From positions 1,066,001-1,130,000 of the forward strand of contig JAAHFU020000002.1 in the NCBI GenBank assembly GCA_010672825.2: DNA of 64,000 nt, written 5' to 3'. The translations under genes were made by a program, and so were the position numbers. Below the pieces are notes generated by a model. That model worked only from the letters and a program-made list of their open reading frames with translations, was not told the DNA's origin and searched no databases. The stretch comes from Leptolyngbya sp. SIO1E4 (GTDB taxonomy: Bacteria > Cyanobacteriota > Cyanobacteriia > Phormidesmidales > Phormidesmidaceae). Shown piece after piece: positions 37,672 through 46,971 of this stretch (positions are counted from its first letter, which is position 1; each line of letters begins with the position of its first letter).

Positions 37672-38937
37672 ATGGTGTTTGACCCTAGACAATGGCGGCT
37701 CGTCCGCCGCCGGGACTTTCTGCGGGGGACAGCAGGCTTTGGTGCTGCGATCGCCCTTGCGAAGCTCACAAGCTGCGCCAGCGCTGACCTGCCAGAAACT
37801 GCAGATGAATCTGCGGCCTCGGATACGGCGGCCAGTAGCGGTGAACCGATCAAGCTGGGGTTGGTCGCAGCGATCACTGGGCCTTCGGCGCTATCTGGAG
37901 AAGCCATTACCCGGGGGTTAGAGGTCGCGATCGCTGAGATTAACGACAACGGGGGAGTGATGGGGGGCCGCCCCATTGAACTGGTGATTCGAGATGATGA
38001 ATCCACACCGGCTAAAGGGGTTGCGGCTGCGCGTGAACTGATTGAGCAGGCGCAAGTTGCGGCCATTTTTGGGGGGCTAGATTCTCCCGTTTCCCTGGCG
38101 ATGCTGCCGGTGATTCATGAATTAGAGACACCCTATATGGGGGTTTGGGCTGCTGCCACAGGCATCACGCGCAATGACTTTGACCCCAACTATGCCTTTC
38201 GGGTATCTGCTAATGACAATATCGTAGACAGCTTCCTAATGCGCTATGCCCAGCAAGAAAAAGGGGCCTCCAAGGTGGGCTTAGTGCTGATTAACAACCC
38301 TTGGGGAGAATCGAATCAGGTTGGATTTGAGCAGTGGGCCCCAGAATATGGGATCGAAATTGTTGGCATTGAGAAATTCAATGACGGCGATACCGATATT
38401 TCTGCTCAGCTCAGCCGTCTCCAGGAGGGGGGCGCAGAAACCCTGCTGCTGGTAGCCAATGCTGCCCCCGGGGCTCAAATGATGAAATCCTTAGTGCGCC
38501 TAAACTGGGAGGTGCCTGTGATTTCGCACTGGGGGATTTCTGGGGGGCGCTTTCCAGAGCTGGCGGGGGCAGATGCGGCTAGCAAAGTTACGTTTGTTCA
38601 AACCTACAGCTTTTACGGCGAACAAAGCCCTGTCGGTAAACGAGTCCTTGCGGCCCTGCAGGAAAAATATGGCTTGGCTGGCCCAGAAGATATTCTGGCC
38701 CCCGTAGGCATTGCCAATGCCTACGATGCCATGCACTTGATGGCGCTGGCTTTAGAGACGGCTGCAGCGACGGATGGCCCCACACTCCGGGAGGCACTCT
38801 ACAATTTGCCGACCTATGAGGGTCTGATTAAAACCTACGAGCAGCCCTTCACGCCAGACAACCACGATGCCCTAAATGAGGATGACTATATTCTGGTGCA
38901 GTGGGACGACACCCAGATTGTGCCGATAGCGTCTTAG
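37672..38937 (+). CDS. ABC transporter substrate-binding protein (branched-chain amino acid type)
   Basis: A 421-aa type I periplasmic binding protein. The N-terminus has a twin-arginine motif (RRRDFLRG) and a lipobox ending LTSC with lipidated Cys35, so it is probably a Tat-exported lipoprotein. The mature domain begins PIKLGLVAAITGPSALSGEA and has GLEVAIAEINDNGGVMGGRP and AIFGGLDSPVSLAMLPV, typical of LivK/HAAT-family proteins that bind branched-chain or related amino acids, amides or urea. The exact ligand is not resolvable. It starts an operon with the two transporter genes downstream (15-bp gap). Confidence 0.9.
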   Translation: MVFDPRQWRLVRRRDFLRGTAGFGAAIALAKLTSCASADLPETADESAASDTAASSGEPIKLGLVAAITGPSALSGEAITRGLEVAIAEINDNGGVMGGRPIELVIRDDESTPAKGVAAARELIEQAQVAAIFGGLDSPVSLAMLPVIHELETPYMGVWAAATGITRNDFDPNYAFRVSANDNIVDSFLMRYAQQEKGASKVGLVLINNPWGESNQVGFEQWAPEYGIEIVGIEKFNDGDTDISAQLSRLQEGGAETLLLVANAAPGAQMMKSLVRLNWEVPVISHWGISGGRFPELAGADAASKVTFVQTYSFYGEQSPVGKRVLAALQEKYGLAGPEDILAPVGIANAYDAMHLMALALETAAATDGPTLREALYNLPTYEGLIKTYEQPFTPDNHDALNEDDYILVQWDDTQIVPIAS

Positions 38938-38952
38938 GGTCATAGAACGGTT

Positions 38953-39822
38953 ATGTGGCCACAGCTAATTCTTTCTGGCATGGCGATCGGGAGCATGTAT
39001 GGTCTGGTCGCCCTGGGGTTTCAAATTACCTATGCTGTCTCGAACACCATGAACTTCTCCCAAGGGGCGTTTGTCATGGTGGGGGCCGTGTTGTGTTACA
39101 GCTTCAACATTACTTGGGGGCTGCCTGCGATCGCCGCTGTTCCCCTCACTCTGGCGATTTGCCTGGGGCTGGGGACTGTGGTAGAGCGCTGGATCGTGCG
39201 CCCCTTTGCCCAAAATGGCTCCCATGCCTGGCTGCTAAGCACCATTGCCTTAGGCATCATTGCCGAAAACCTGGCCATGGTGACCTTTGGCAAAGAAGTG
39301 CGGGGCTATCCCTCACCGTTAGCGGAGGTGCCGGTGTCGATTCTGGGGTTTGGAGTGTTCCCACTGGAGCTGTTGATTCCAGTGGTGGGGCTAGCGACCG
39401 CGATCGCCCTCCGCATACTGTTCACCCAAACCCTCCTTGGCAAAGCTTTTCAAGCAGCGAGTGAAAATCCTGATACGGCTCAGCTGATGGGGGTCCCGGT
39501 GGCGCGGCTGATTGCCCTGTCCTTTGGCCTGTCTACCGGGCTGGCAGGGCTGGCGGGCATGCTAATTGCCCCCATTGCGAACGTGTCTGCCACCATGGGC
39601 ACCTTGTTGGGCCTCAAAGCCTTTGCAACCGCAATTATTGGAGGGTTAGGGAATCCCTGGGGTGTGGTTGTGGCTGGGGTCGTATACGGAGTTGTGGAAT
39701 CGGTGGCAGCAGGGACCTTGGGGGGCAGCTACCGGGAGATCATCGGATTTGCAGTCGTGATTTTAGTGTTGGCACTCCGGCCCAACGGCTTATTTGGGCG
39801 GGCTCAGGTGAAGAAGGTTTAG
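38953..39822 (+). CDS. livH: Branched-chain amino acid type ABC permease LivH
   Basis: A 289-aa membrane protein with about eight hydrophobic segments. LivH hallmarks include GMAIGSMYGLVALGFQITYA with NTMNFSQGAFVMVGA after it, the cytoplasmic GKAFQAASENPDTAQLMGVP loop that contacts the ATPase, and the GLKAFATAIIGGLGNPWG helix. It lies between the binding protein and the fused permease-ATPase gene, with a 2-bp gap to the latter. Confidence 0.94.
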   Translation: MWPQLILSGMAIGSMYGLVALGFQITYAVSNTMNFSQGAFVMVGAVLCYSFNITWGLPAIAAVPLTLAICLGLGTVVERWIVRPFAQNGSHAWLLSTIALGIIAENLAMVTFGKEVRGYPSPLAEVPVSILGFGVFPLELLIPVVGLATAIALRILFTQTLLGKAFQAASENPDTAQLMGVPVARLIALSFGLSTGLAGLAGMLIAPIANVSATMGTLLGLKAFATAIIGGLGNPWGVVVAGVVYGVVESVAAGTLGGSYREIIGFAVVILVLALRPNGLFGRAQVKKV

Positions 39823-39824
39823 GG

Positions 39825-42305
39825 ATGAAGACGCGTATCGCCATTGGCATCGGAATTTTTATCGTCGTGATTGCTGCCACTCTGGCAGCCCCTAATACCT
39901 ACTACCTCTTCATCCTGGGGATGATTGGTGTCACCACCCTGGTATCGGTGGGGTTAAATATCCTGGCTGGGCTATCCGGGCAGATTTCCATCGGTCACGC
40001 AGGCTTTTTTGCGATTGGAGCCTATACAGGGAGTCTCCTGATGCTGAGAGGCCAGTGGCATTTTGGGCTGGCACTAGCCATGGCAGTGGTGACTGCCGCC
40101 GGGACTGGCGCTGCAGTGGCGGCTCCGGCCCTGCGGGTAAGTGGCCCTTATCTCGCCATGGTCACCATTGCCTTTGGCATCATTGTTGAGCGCATTTTGA
40201 TTGAATGGGTGGGGCTCACGGGGGGGTTTGGGGGGCTCACAGCCATCCCCAAGCCAACGCTGTTGGGGCTGCAACCGGCCCTGCGAGACAGCGTGCTGCT
40301 GGTGTTAATCGTTGCCCTTCTCGCGGTGTTGGCCTTTGCGTTACTCAAGCAGCACCCTTGGGGACGGGCATTTCAGGCGGTGCGAGACGACGCGATCGCA
40401 GCTGCTGCGGTGGGACTAAACCCCCTCTATGTGCGGGTGATGGCCTTTGCCGTGTCGGCAGCATTGACAGGGGTGGCCGGGATCTTTTTTGCGGCGATCG
40501 TGGGCTTTGTCAGCCCTGACAGTTTCACCTTCCACCGCTCTATCTTGTTTTTGTTGGCGGTCATTTTGGGCGGGCTGGGAATCGCAGAAGGGGCTTTTAT
40601 CGGGGCGATCGTCTTAGTCATTCTGCCGGAATTTCTCCATGACCTGGCTGAATATCAACTGTTGGTGTTTGGGGCGCTGCTACTCCTGACTTTGCGGCTA
40701 GCGCCCAATGGTGTGATGAGCCTGTTTAAGCGCTGGCTGGGGCATCGGACACCGGTTTATCCGTTACCGACTGCTCCAGATCTGCCGCCGTTAGTGGCTC
40801 AACGCCAAACCCATACGCCTCTAGAAGTAGACACTGTCACCATCTACTTTGGGGGGATTCGCGCGGTTGAGCAGGTCAGTTTGACGGCTAAACCAGGAAC
40901 TATCACTGCTGTCATTGGCCCTAACGGGGCCGGTAAGACGACGTTATTGAACTTGATTAGCGGCTTCTACCGGCCCCAATCGGGTGCAATTCGCTTAGGG
41001 CAGACCGATTTGACTGACCTGGCCAGTCGCCAAATTGCCACCCTCGGCGTCAGTCGAACCTTTCAAGCGACGCGCCTGTTTAATTCTTTGTCAGTGTTGG
41101 ACAATTTACGGGTAGCGGCTGTGGGGGCTCGGTTGGGGGCCATATTCACCGCCTTGCTGGGGGTCGGGTGCAATCGCCAACCCGAAAAATCAATTTTAGA
41201 GGTGCTCTCCTTTGTCGGCTATCGGGGAGATGTCCATCAGGTTGCAGCCGCTTTGGCCTTTGGCGATCGCCGCCTGGTAGAAATGGCCCGGGCCTTGATG
41301 ACTCAACCCCAGGTATTACTGTTAGACGAACCAGCTGCGGGGCTCAGCAAGGACGACAAAATGGCGTTGGCCCACTTGATTCGCCGCATTGCCAGCAGCG
41401 GCCTCAAGGTGATTCTGATCGAGCACGATATGGAATTGGTGATGGGCATTTCAGACACAGTGCTGGTGATGGATAGTGGCCTGGCAATTGCTTCTGGCCC
41501 TCCCGGTCAGGTGCAGCAAGACCCCAAAGTTCTAGAAGCCTACTTAGGGACTGAAACATCTTCGTCTGATCTGCTCCCAACTCGCCCTCCCATTACCTCC
41601 CCCCTGTTGGTGGTGCAGGATTTAGTGGCGGGATATGGTACTTTGCAGGTGCTGAAAGGGCTCTCCCTGGAAGTGAATCAAGGGGAATTGGTGGCAGTGG
41701 TCGGGGCCAATGGGGCTGGAAAAAGCACGCTGTTGAAGAGTCTGGTAAACCTGCTCCCTCCCTGGTCGGGGCAAGCCCAGTTCCTGGGGCGATCGCTTTC
41801 TGCCATCCCGGCTCACCAAATGGCCCATACGGGCATTGTGCTAGTGCCTGAGGGCCGCCAAGTCTTTCGGGAACTCGACGTGGTTGATAATCTTCGACTG
41901 GGCGCGTTTCATCGTCGGGATGCTGGGGTTGATGAAGACATCGAACGCATGTTGCACCGGTTTCCTCGGTTGCGGGAACGCCAAGGGCAGAAAGCGGGGT
42001 TATTGTCTGGTGGCGAACAGCAGATGTTAGCCATTGCCCGAGGGCTGATGGCCCGCCCCCAATTGCTGCTGCTGGATGAGCCGTCTCTAGGGCTAGCGCC
42101 TCAGTTGGTCACGGGCCTCTACGCGACCCTGGCTGATCTGCGAGATGAAGGCATGACGATTTTGCTGGTGGATCAAATGGCCGGATTAGCATTAGCGATC
42201 GCCGATCGCGCCTATTTGCTAGAAACAGGCCAGATTGTCCGTTCCGGTACTGCCGCAGACCTACGAGACGATCCCGCGATCGCCGAAGTCTATCTCGGCG
42301 GCTAA
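39825..42305 (+). CDS. Fused LivM permease - LivG ATPase - LivF ATPase
   Basis: An 826-aa protein fusing three normally separate subunits. Residues ~1-305 are a LivM-like permease (VGLNILAGLSGQISIGHAGF, VRDDAIAAAAVGLNP, ILGGLGIAEGAFIGA). Residues ~330-570 are a LivG-type ATPase with Walker A GPNGAGKTT (~365), an atypical LivG signature LAFGDRRLVEMARA and Walker B VLLLDEPAAGLS. Residues ~594-826 are a LivF-type ATPase with Walker A GANGAGKST (~627), signature LSGGEQQML (~727) and Walker B LLLLDEPSLGLAP. Pro/Thr-rich linkers (VYPLPTAPDLPP, SSDLLPTRPP) join the parts. The reading frame is uninterrupted, so the fusion is not due to a lost stop alone. Two consecutive hairpins follow the stop. Confidence 0.94.
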   Translation: MKTRIAIGIGIFIVVIAATLAAPNTYYLFILGMIGVTTLVSVGLNILAGLSGQISIGHAGFFAIGAYTGSLLMLRGQWHFGLALAMAVVTAAGTGAAVAAPALRVSGPYLAMVTIAFGIIVERILIEWVGLTGGFGGLTAIPKPTLLGLQPALRDSVLLVLIVALLAVLAFALLKQHPWGRAFQAVRDDAIAAAAVGLNPLYVRVMAFAVSAALTGVAGIFFAAIVGFVSPDSFTFHRSILFLLAVILGGLGIAEGAFIGAIVLVILPEFLHDLAEYQLLVFGALLLLTLRLAPNGVMSLFKRWLGHRTPVYPLPTAPDLPPLVAQRQTHTPLEVDTVTIYFGGIRAVEQVSLTAKPGTITAVIGPNGAGKTTLLNLISGFYRPQSGAIRLGQTDLTDLASRQIATLGVSRTFQATRLFNSLSVLDNLRVAAVGARLGAIFTALLGVGCNRQPEKSILEVLSFVGYRGDVHQVAAALAFGDRRLVEMARALMTQPQVLLLDEPAAGLSKDDKMALAHLIRRIASSGLKVILIEHDMELVMGISDTVLVMDSGLAIASGPPGQVQQDPKVLEAYLGTETSSSDLLPTRPPITSPLLVVQDLVAGYGTLQVLKGLSLEVNQGELVAVVGANGAGKSTLLKSLVNLLPPWSGQAQFLGRSLSAIPAHQMAHTGIVLVPEGRQVFRELDVVDNLRLGAFHRRDAGVDEDIERMLHRFPRLRERQGQKAGLLSGGEQQMLAIARGLMARPQLLLLDEPSLGLAPQLVTGLYATLADLRDEGMTILLVDQMAGLALAIADRAYLLETGQIVRSGTAADLRDDPAIAEVYLGG

Positions 42306-42314
42306 TGCGCCTCA

Positions 42315-42368
42315 GTCAGGCTGCGCTGATGCCTGACCCCGTGTACTCCATGTATATAGGGAGTACAC
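42315..42368. terminator. Two consecutive hairpins between convergent genes
   Basis: GTCAGGC (42315-42321) pairs with GCCTGAC (42331-42337). GTGTACTCC (42341-42349) pairs with GGAGTACAC (42360-42368). They lie right after the fused transporter gene. There is no T-run, so termination is probable by position only. Confidence 0.5.
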
Positions 42369-42472
42369 CGTGAGGTTTCTGGCGATTATCCCTTAAATTT
42401 GCCTGAAGTCTTTTCAGACAACAGCGAGAGAACGCGACGCCCGTGTTTTGAGCGAGCCCTATTCGACAAGCC

Positions 42473-43291
42473 CTATTCAACAGGATAAGTTACCAGCACT
42501 TCCCGATAGACTTCTACTTCGGCAGGTGCTTCTGGATTGTAATAGCTGGATTCAGCACTCCAAAATAGCGCCCCGATAACGTCTGTTTCTTCATTACAGG
42601 GTGAGAGAAATCGACCCAAGAAAGGGAGTTCAGCCACAGAAGGCGGTTCGACTAAGGAAACATCCATGGAATTGGCGATCGCGTCTGCCCGCAACTTGGC
42701 ATCTTCCATTGCCGCAGCATAGGCACTCTGCTCGACGGTGGCGCAGCTAGTAATGGCGTACTGTACAAATACGCGGCTAATAAATGCTATCTGCTGAGGA
42801 CTCTGAGTCTCTAAAGCCTCATTAACAGTTTGCACAATCTCATTGACGCGGTCTTGGGTCGGCTGCTGGATATTCAGGGTGATGGAATTTTCTGCGCTGT
42901 AGTAGGAATAGGCTGACGCATCAATGAGGGCTAAATTAACATCAATATCGGACTCGGCCACCCCGGCCTCTACTAGGGCATCAATCACCCCTCGGAGGCT
43001 GTCGAAGGTGAGCGGCGGGAATTCTGGCACCGGAGCGGCTGCCTCTGGTTCTGGCGGAAACTCAAAGGGTGCTGCAGCGTTAGGGTCACGATTGGTTAAC
43101 CAGATATCAATTTGGGCCTGATCGGCCGGGACACTCGCTCGTCCCTGACCGGTGACAGAAACAGCCTGTTGATCCCTGACGGGGGGATACAGCAGTTGGG
43201 CGATCGCGGGTTGAATATTAAGCCCTGAGCCTGAAACGCAGACACCTAAACATAGAGAAAACCCAATAATTTTTTGAGGCCGAATGTCCAC
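42473..43291 (-). CDS. SIMPL-domain (DUF541) exported protein
   Basis: A 272-aa protein with an N-terminal signal (GFSLCLGVCVSGSGLNIQPA, then IAQ). It has the SIMPL domain start VSVTGQGRASVPADQAQIDI and later blocks NLALIDASAYSYYSAENSIT and the typical AYAAAMEDAKLRADAIANSM helix. SIMPL proteins are periplasmic or outer-membrane associated; their biochemical role is unclear, with links to oxidative stress in E. coli YggE. An acidic Pro/Ala/Glu stretch (AAPFEFPPEPEAAAPVPEF) interrupts the domain near residue 75. It diverges from pfkA. Confidence 0.9.
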   Translation of the reverse strand: MDIRPQKIIGFSLCLGVCVSGSGLNIQPAIAQLLYPPVRDQQAVSVTGQGRASVPADQAQIDIWLTNRDPNAAAPFEFPPEPEAAAPVPEFPPLTFDSLRGVIDALVEAGVAESDIDVNLALIDASAYSYYSAENSITLNIQQPTQDRVNEIVQTVNEALETQSPQQIAFISRVFVQYAITSCATVEQSAYAAAMEDAKLRADAIANSMDVSLVEPPSVAELPFLGRFLSPCNEETDVIGALFWSAESSYYNPEAPAEVEVYREVLVTYPVE

Positions 43292-43578
43292 GGAGTTTCT
43301 CCCGATAATGATGCAATAAACAGTTATTTTGAGTTTGTCTGTTTAAGAAACAAGCAGCCGTAGCTTATCGTAGAAATCCTTAAATCTTTTAGCACCTTTG
43401 GTAAAACTTAGGGTTTATAGGGCAGGCTCTATCAGCTTCTTAAAGTTACGTTGCATTTTAGGAAATAAACGCAAAGTTATCGCTGTTTCCTATCCTTTAT
43501 TTGTGAAAAAAAGGTTGCGTAAGAGAGGCCTTTTCTATATCAAGACGATATTCAAGGTGTGGGTTGGAATAAAGAGCT
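43292..43578. other. AT-rich intergenic region between the SIMPL gene and pfkA
   Basis: 287 bp holding the divergent promoters of the SIMPL gene and pfkA. No box pair stands out. The pfkA start lacks a strong ribosome-binding site (AAAGAG, 43572-43577). Confidence 0.35.
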
Positions 43579-44685
43579 ATGGCAGACATTAAACGCATTG
43601 GAATTTTGACGAGTGGTGGAGATTGTGCGGGCCTGAATGCTGCCATTCGAGCAGTCGTTCACCGAGCAATTGGCACCTATGGCTGGGAGGTGTTTGGCAT
43701 TATTCGGTCGACCCGAGGGCTCTTGCAGCGTCCGCCCCAGTTCAAGCGGTTGGAACTCGACGATACCTACCCGCTGTTAACGACCGGAGGCACTATCCTG
43801 GGAACCACAAATAAGGGCAATCCGTTTGCCTTTCCAATGCCCGATGGTTCGATTGGCGATCGCTCCCAGGAAATTATTGAGGGGTATCATCAACTCCAAT
43901 TAGATGCCCTGATTGGGGTTGGGGGGGATGGCAGCCTGGCTATTTTGCGGCGACTGGCAGCTCAAGGAGAGATTCGGCTGGTGGCTATTCCCAAAACCAT
44001 TGATAACGACTTGGGCAGCACTGAACGGGCGATTGGGTTTGATACTGCCGTCAACATTGCGACAGAAGCCTTGGATCGGCTGCACTTTACTGCCGCTAGC
44101 CATTCTCGGGTCATGATTTTAGAGGTGATGGGGCGCGATGCTGGCCACATTGCAATTAGTGCTGGTATCGCTGGCGGTGCTGACATCATCTTGATTCCAG
44201 AAATTCAGTATTCGCTAGATGCCATTTGCAATCACATTGCATGGCTTCAGAAACAGGGGCGCAGCTACGCCACGATGGTGGTTGCAGAAGCCGTTTGTAA
44301 CGAAAATGGAGAAAAAATTACCCGCGACTATGCCTTCAGTCAGTGTCGTTTGGGGGGCGTAGGACAATACCTGGCCGACAGCATTTCTGCTAGAACAGAA
44401 GCAGAAACACGCGTGACTGTTCTCGGTCACGTGCAACGGGGTGGCACCCCCTCCCCGCTGGATAGATTAACGGCAACGGTCTTTGGGGTAGCGGCCACTG
44501 ACCTCATTGCAGAAGGCCGGTTTGATCGCATGGTAAGTTGGCAAAATCGTCGGGTTGTGGATGTTCCCATTGAAAGCGCGATCGCCCATTATCAAGCCGT
44601 TGATCCCCAAGGCACCCTTGTGAGAACCGCAAGGGCAATGGGGATCTATTTGGGGGATCCCGCCAAAGTTCCTGTAAGCGTTTAG
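43579..44685 (+). CDS. pfkA: 6-phosphofructokinase
   Basis: A 368-aa enzyme that phosphorylates fructose-6-phosphate, committing carbon to glycolysis. Blocks present: GILTSGGDCAGLNAAIRA, GGDGS (115-119), PKTIDNDL (138-145), and MGRDAGHIA (184 on). The residue pair that separates ATP from pyrophosphate enzymes is mixed here: Gly118 corresponds to the ATP-type Gly104 of E. coli, while Lys139 corresponds to Gly124 and is usual in pyrophosphate or group III enzymes. This makes phosphoryl-donor choice uncertain, though ATP is more likely. It is followed by a CDF transporter gene after 34 bp. Confidence 0.94.
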   Translation: MADIKRIGILTSGGDCAGLNAAIRAVVHRAIGTYGWEVFGIIRSTRGLLQRPPQFKRLELDDTYPLLTTGGTILGTTNKGNPFAFPMPDGSIGDRSQEIIEGYHQLQLDALIGVGGDGSLAILRRLAAQGEIRLVAIPKTIDNDLGSTERAIGFDTAVNIATEALDRLHFTAASHSRVMILEVMGRDAGHIAISAGIAGGADIILIPEIQYSLDAICNHIAWLQKQGRSYATMVVAEAVCNENGEKITRDYAFSQCRLGGVGQYLADSISARTEAETRVTVLGHVQRGGTPSPLDRLTATVFGVAATDLIAEGRFDRMVSWQNRRVVDVPIESAIAHYQAVDPQGTLVRTARAMGIYLGDPAKVPVSV

Positions 44686-44719
44686 AAAATGAGAAAAATT
44701 CAACCCGAGATCTCGTAGC

Positions 44720-45655
44720 GTGGCGCTCAATTTCCATATTTCACCCGGTAATCAGCCCCCTGATCCGTCTGGCGCTGATTACCGGGGTACCGTCCGACAG
44801 GTCTTGATCATCACGCTGCTGCTCAACCTATTTGTCGTGGTGCTGAAGTCTCTGGTGGGTTTCTGGACAGGGTCTCTCAGCTTATTGGCCGATGCCCTTC
44901 ACAGTGTGACCGACAGCGCGAACAACGTTCTAGGATTAGTCACTAATCAGTTATCTTCCCCGCGCCCAGATCGCGATCATCCCTATGGGCATCAAAAATA
45001 TGAGGCTGTTGGTGCGTTAGGCATTGCCGCATTTCTGGGCATTGCCTGCTTCGAGATTATTAAACATGCCGTTGAGCGTTTCCTCGTTGGGGGAGATCCA
45101 ATCACCCTGTCTGCCCCAGTTTTGTGGATTATGTTGGGCGTCTTAGGCGTCAATATTTGTGTCGCCTTTTATGAGCGCCGGGTGGGGCTGCGCTTAGGCA
45201 GCCAAATTCTTATTGCCGATGCTCATCACACCATGAGCGATGTCTGGATTACGATTGCGGTGCTCGCGGGCTTGATAGGTGTCTGGTTGGGGCTGCATTG
45301 GCTGGATATCGTCATGGCGTTGCCGGTGTCAATCTTGGTGTTCAAAAGTGGTTGGCATGTCCTCCAAGAGAACTTACCGTGGCTGGTTGATGAAATGGCG
45401 ATCGCTCCAGAGGCGATTCATGCAACCGTAATGCAAGTTCCCGGTGTCATTAACTGTCATAAGATTGCTTCACGGGGGATTTTGGGCCGTCAGATCTTTA
45501 TTGATATGCACCTCATCGTAGAACCCTGTAGTGTGGAGGCAGCCCACGAAATTACCGAGCACGTCGAAGTGGTTCTAGAAGCAAAATATGGGCCTGCCCG
45601 CATCACAATTCATATTGAGCCGTTAGGATACCAGTCGCCCAATATTAGTTACTAG
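44720..45655 (+). CDS. Cation diffusion facilitator (CDF) transporter
   Basis: A 311-aa membrane protein with six transmembrane helices and a C-terminal cytoplasmic domain. The zinc-site motifs are present: LLADALHSVTDSANN in helix 2 (His and Asp) and IADAHHTMSDVW in helix 5. DHPYGHQKYEAVG is the typical loop after helix 2. The C-terminal MHLIVEPCSVEAAHEITEHV region is the CDF dimer domain. It probably exports a divalent metal (Zn2+, Fe2+, Mn2+ or Co2+) from the cytoplasm. The GTG start is 34 bp after pfkA and the stop is 2 bp before pgsA. Confidence 0.92.
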   Translation: MALNFHISPGNQPPDPSGADYRGTVRQVLIITLLLNLFVVVLKSLVGFWTGSLSLLADALHSVTDSANNVLGLVTNQLSSPRPDRDHPYGHQKYEAVGALGIAAFLGIACFEIIKHAVERFLVGGDPITLSAPVLWIMLGVLGVNICVAFYERRVGLRLGSQILIADAHHTMSDVWITIAVLAGLIGVWLGLHWLDIVMALPVSILVFKSGWHVLQENLPWLVDEMAIAPEAIHATVMQVPGVINCHKIASRGILGRQIFIDMHLIVEPCSVEAAHEITEHVEVVLEAKYGPARITIHIEPLGYQSPNISY

Positions 45656-45657
45656 CA

Positions 45658-46185
45658 ATGAACCTCCCTACCTGGATTACGGTTTCTCGATTATTGGGGG
45701 TGCCGATTGTCCTGATATTGCTGCTAGATCCAACCCCTGCTCGTACCTGGGCTGCGTTAGGAATTTTTTTGATCGCAGCTGGAACAGATTGGGTCGATGG
45801 CTACTTAGCGCGACGGTTAAACCAAGTGACTGAATTGGGCAAGTTCTTGGATCCTTTAGTAGACAAATTACTGATTTTGGCTCCCTTACTTGCGCTCATA
45901 GAACTGAACAAAGTTCCAGCCTGGGGGGTGTGTTTAATCTTGGCACGAGAATTAACAATTGCAGGCTGGCGCATTAATCCCACTTTTCAGACGCAGGCTG
46001 TTCCGGGTGCCAATATTTGGGGCAAAGCCAAAACAGTGATTCAAATTGCTGCAGTAGCCTGTTTATTAGCCCCTCTGGAAGGGGCATGGCAACCCTTGAC
46101 GCAAGTGCTCTTTTGGATGGCTGTGGTTATTACCTGGGTGTCTGGAATGCTGTATCTGCTGCCGCGAGCCGGCGCCGAAAACTAG
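45658..46185 (+). CDS. pgsA: CDP-diacylglycerol-glycerol-3-phosphate 3-phosphatidyltransferase
   Basis: A 175-aa integral membrane CDP-alcohol phosphotransferase making phosphatidylglycerol phosphate, the precursor of PG needed for photosystems. The signature D-x2-D-G-x2-A-R-x8-G-x3-D-x3-D is present as DWVDGYLARRLNQVTELG followed by KFLDPLVDKLL. The N-terminus NLPTWITVSRLLGVP is characteristic. It starts 2 bp after the CDF gene, indicating a pfkA-CDF-pgsA transcription unit. Confidence 0.94.
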   Translation: MNLPTWITVSRLLGVPIVLILLLDPTPARTWAALGIFLIAAGTDWVDGYLARRLNQVTELGKFLDPLVDKLLILAPLLALIELNKVPAWGVCLILARELTIAGWRINPTFQTQAVPGANIWGKAKTVIQIAAVACLLAPLEGAWQPLTQVLFWMAVVITWVSGMLYLLPRAGAEN

Positions 46186-46363
46186 GAACCAGTCATCATA
46201 AATCGCCGCCGTTTTGATCACTGTAAAAGAACCAATCAAATAATTTCCTATTTGGGGCGCAAATCGGCGACGATTTTGACGGATCTTAAACTGTCTGTAT
46301 AGAAGCAAAAGACTCTTCAGGATGCAGCGTTCTTCTAAATAATTTTGCATCAAAGAAAGTCAA

Positions 46364-46714
46364 TTAAACATCAAGTTTAAGTTCCGCTTGAAGCACTTGA
46401 GATCTCAAGCTCAGACGGGCCTCTTCCGACGGAGAGAAAAAGATTGATGTGGCTAAACTTAGGAGAGATAGGACAATGGCACCAACCATGAAGCCAATGA
46501 TTTTGTCCTGCCCGAGTTGTGTGGCTTTATGAAGTTCTAAGATTTCTACCTTGTCTTTAAGTGCTTGAATTTCCTGATGTTGTTGCTCCAAACGATACTG
46601 CTGCAATCGGGCTTCTGAATGTAAATTTTGGCAAAAGGCAGTCACTGCATCGAGATCATTCCCAATGCCAGAACTAACAGAGTTCAGATTGGATTGAGTA
46701 TTCAATGTTGTCAT
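46364..46714 (-). CDS. Hypothetical coiled-coil and transmembrane protein
   Basis: A 116-aa protein. It has a polar N-terminus, a predicted coiled coil (about residues 35-65: RLQQYRLEQQHQEIQALKDK, VEILELHKA), then a hydrophobic helix (KIIGFMVGAIVLSLLSLATS) and a short charged end. This is a common single-span scaffold design. The ATG at 46714 (MTTLNTQSN) is chosen over 46741; GGGA lies about 10 bp upstream. No family recognised. A compact structured segment lies about 100 bp upstream of its start. Confidence 0.65.
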   Translation of the reverse strand: MTTLNTQSNLNSVSSGIGNDLDAVTAFCQNLHSEARLQQYRLEQQHQEIQALKDKVEILELHKATQLGQDKIIGFMVGAIVLSLLSLATSIFFSPSEEARLSLRSQVLQAELKLDV

Positions 46715-46820
46715 TTTTCTTATTTCCCTGATGCTTAACACTTACATCCTAAAAAAGAAGCATCAACATTCAATCGGGAAAGACAACCAAGTTTTTTTCT
46801 ATACTAAGCCACCATCCTTA

Positions 46821-46864
46821 TCAGTAGGGGTAACACCCCTCTGTCGCAAAGCTACTGAACAGAG
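46821..46864. other. Candidate structured RNA element
   Basis: TCAGTAG (46821-46827) pairs with CTACTGA (46852-46858). Inside is AGGGGT-AAC-ACCCCT (46826-46840). CTCTGT (46839-46844) can also pair with ACAGAG (46859-46864), which would form an H-type pseudoknot. Not matched to any named RNA family by eye. Confidence 0.35.
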
Positions 46865-46971
46865 CCCTCCGTCCTTGAGTAAAATTATTCGGGAATTTGC
46901 TTATTTTTTAACCTGAAACAGGTGTAGAAGATGACTGATGCTTAAAGTGGGTGATTAAATTGTAGTGGGGA

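Noticed and set aside
37542-38066. 174-aa minus-strand ORF
   Set aside because: It covers the start of the substrate-binding protein gene in antisense and is Ala/Ser-rich low-complexity.
46821-46880. c-di-GMP-I riboswitch
   Set aside because: CGCAAAGC is present, but the GGCAAACC half, GAAA loop and second hairpin are not.
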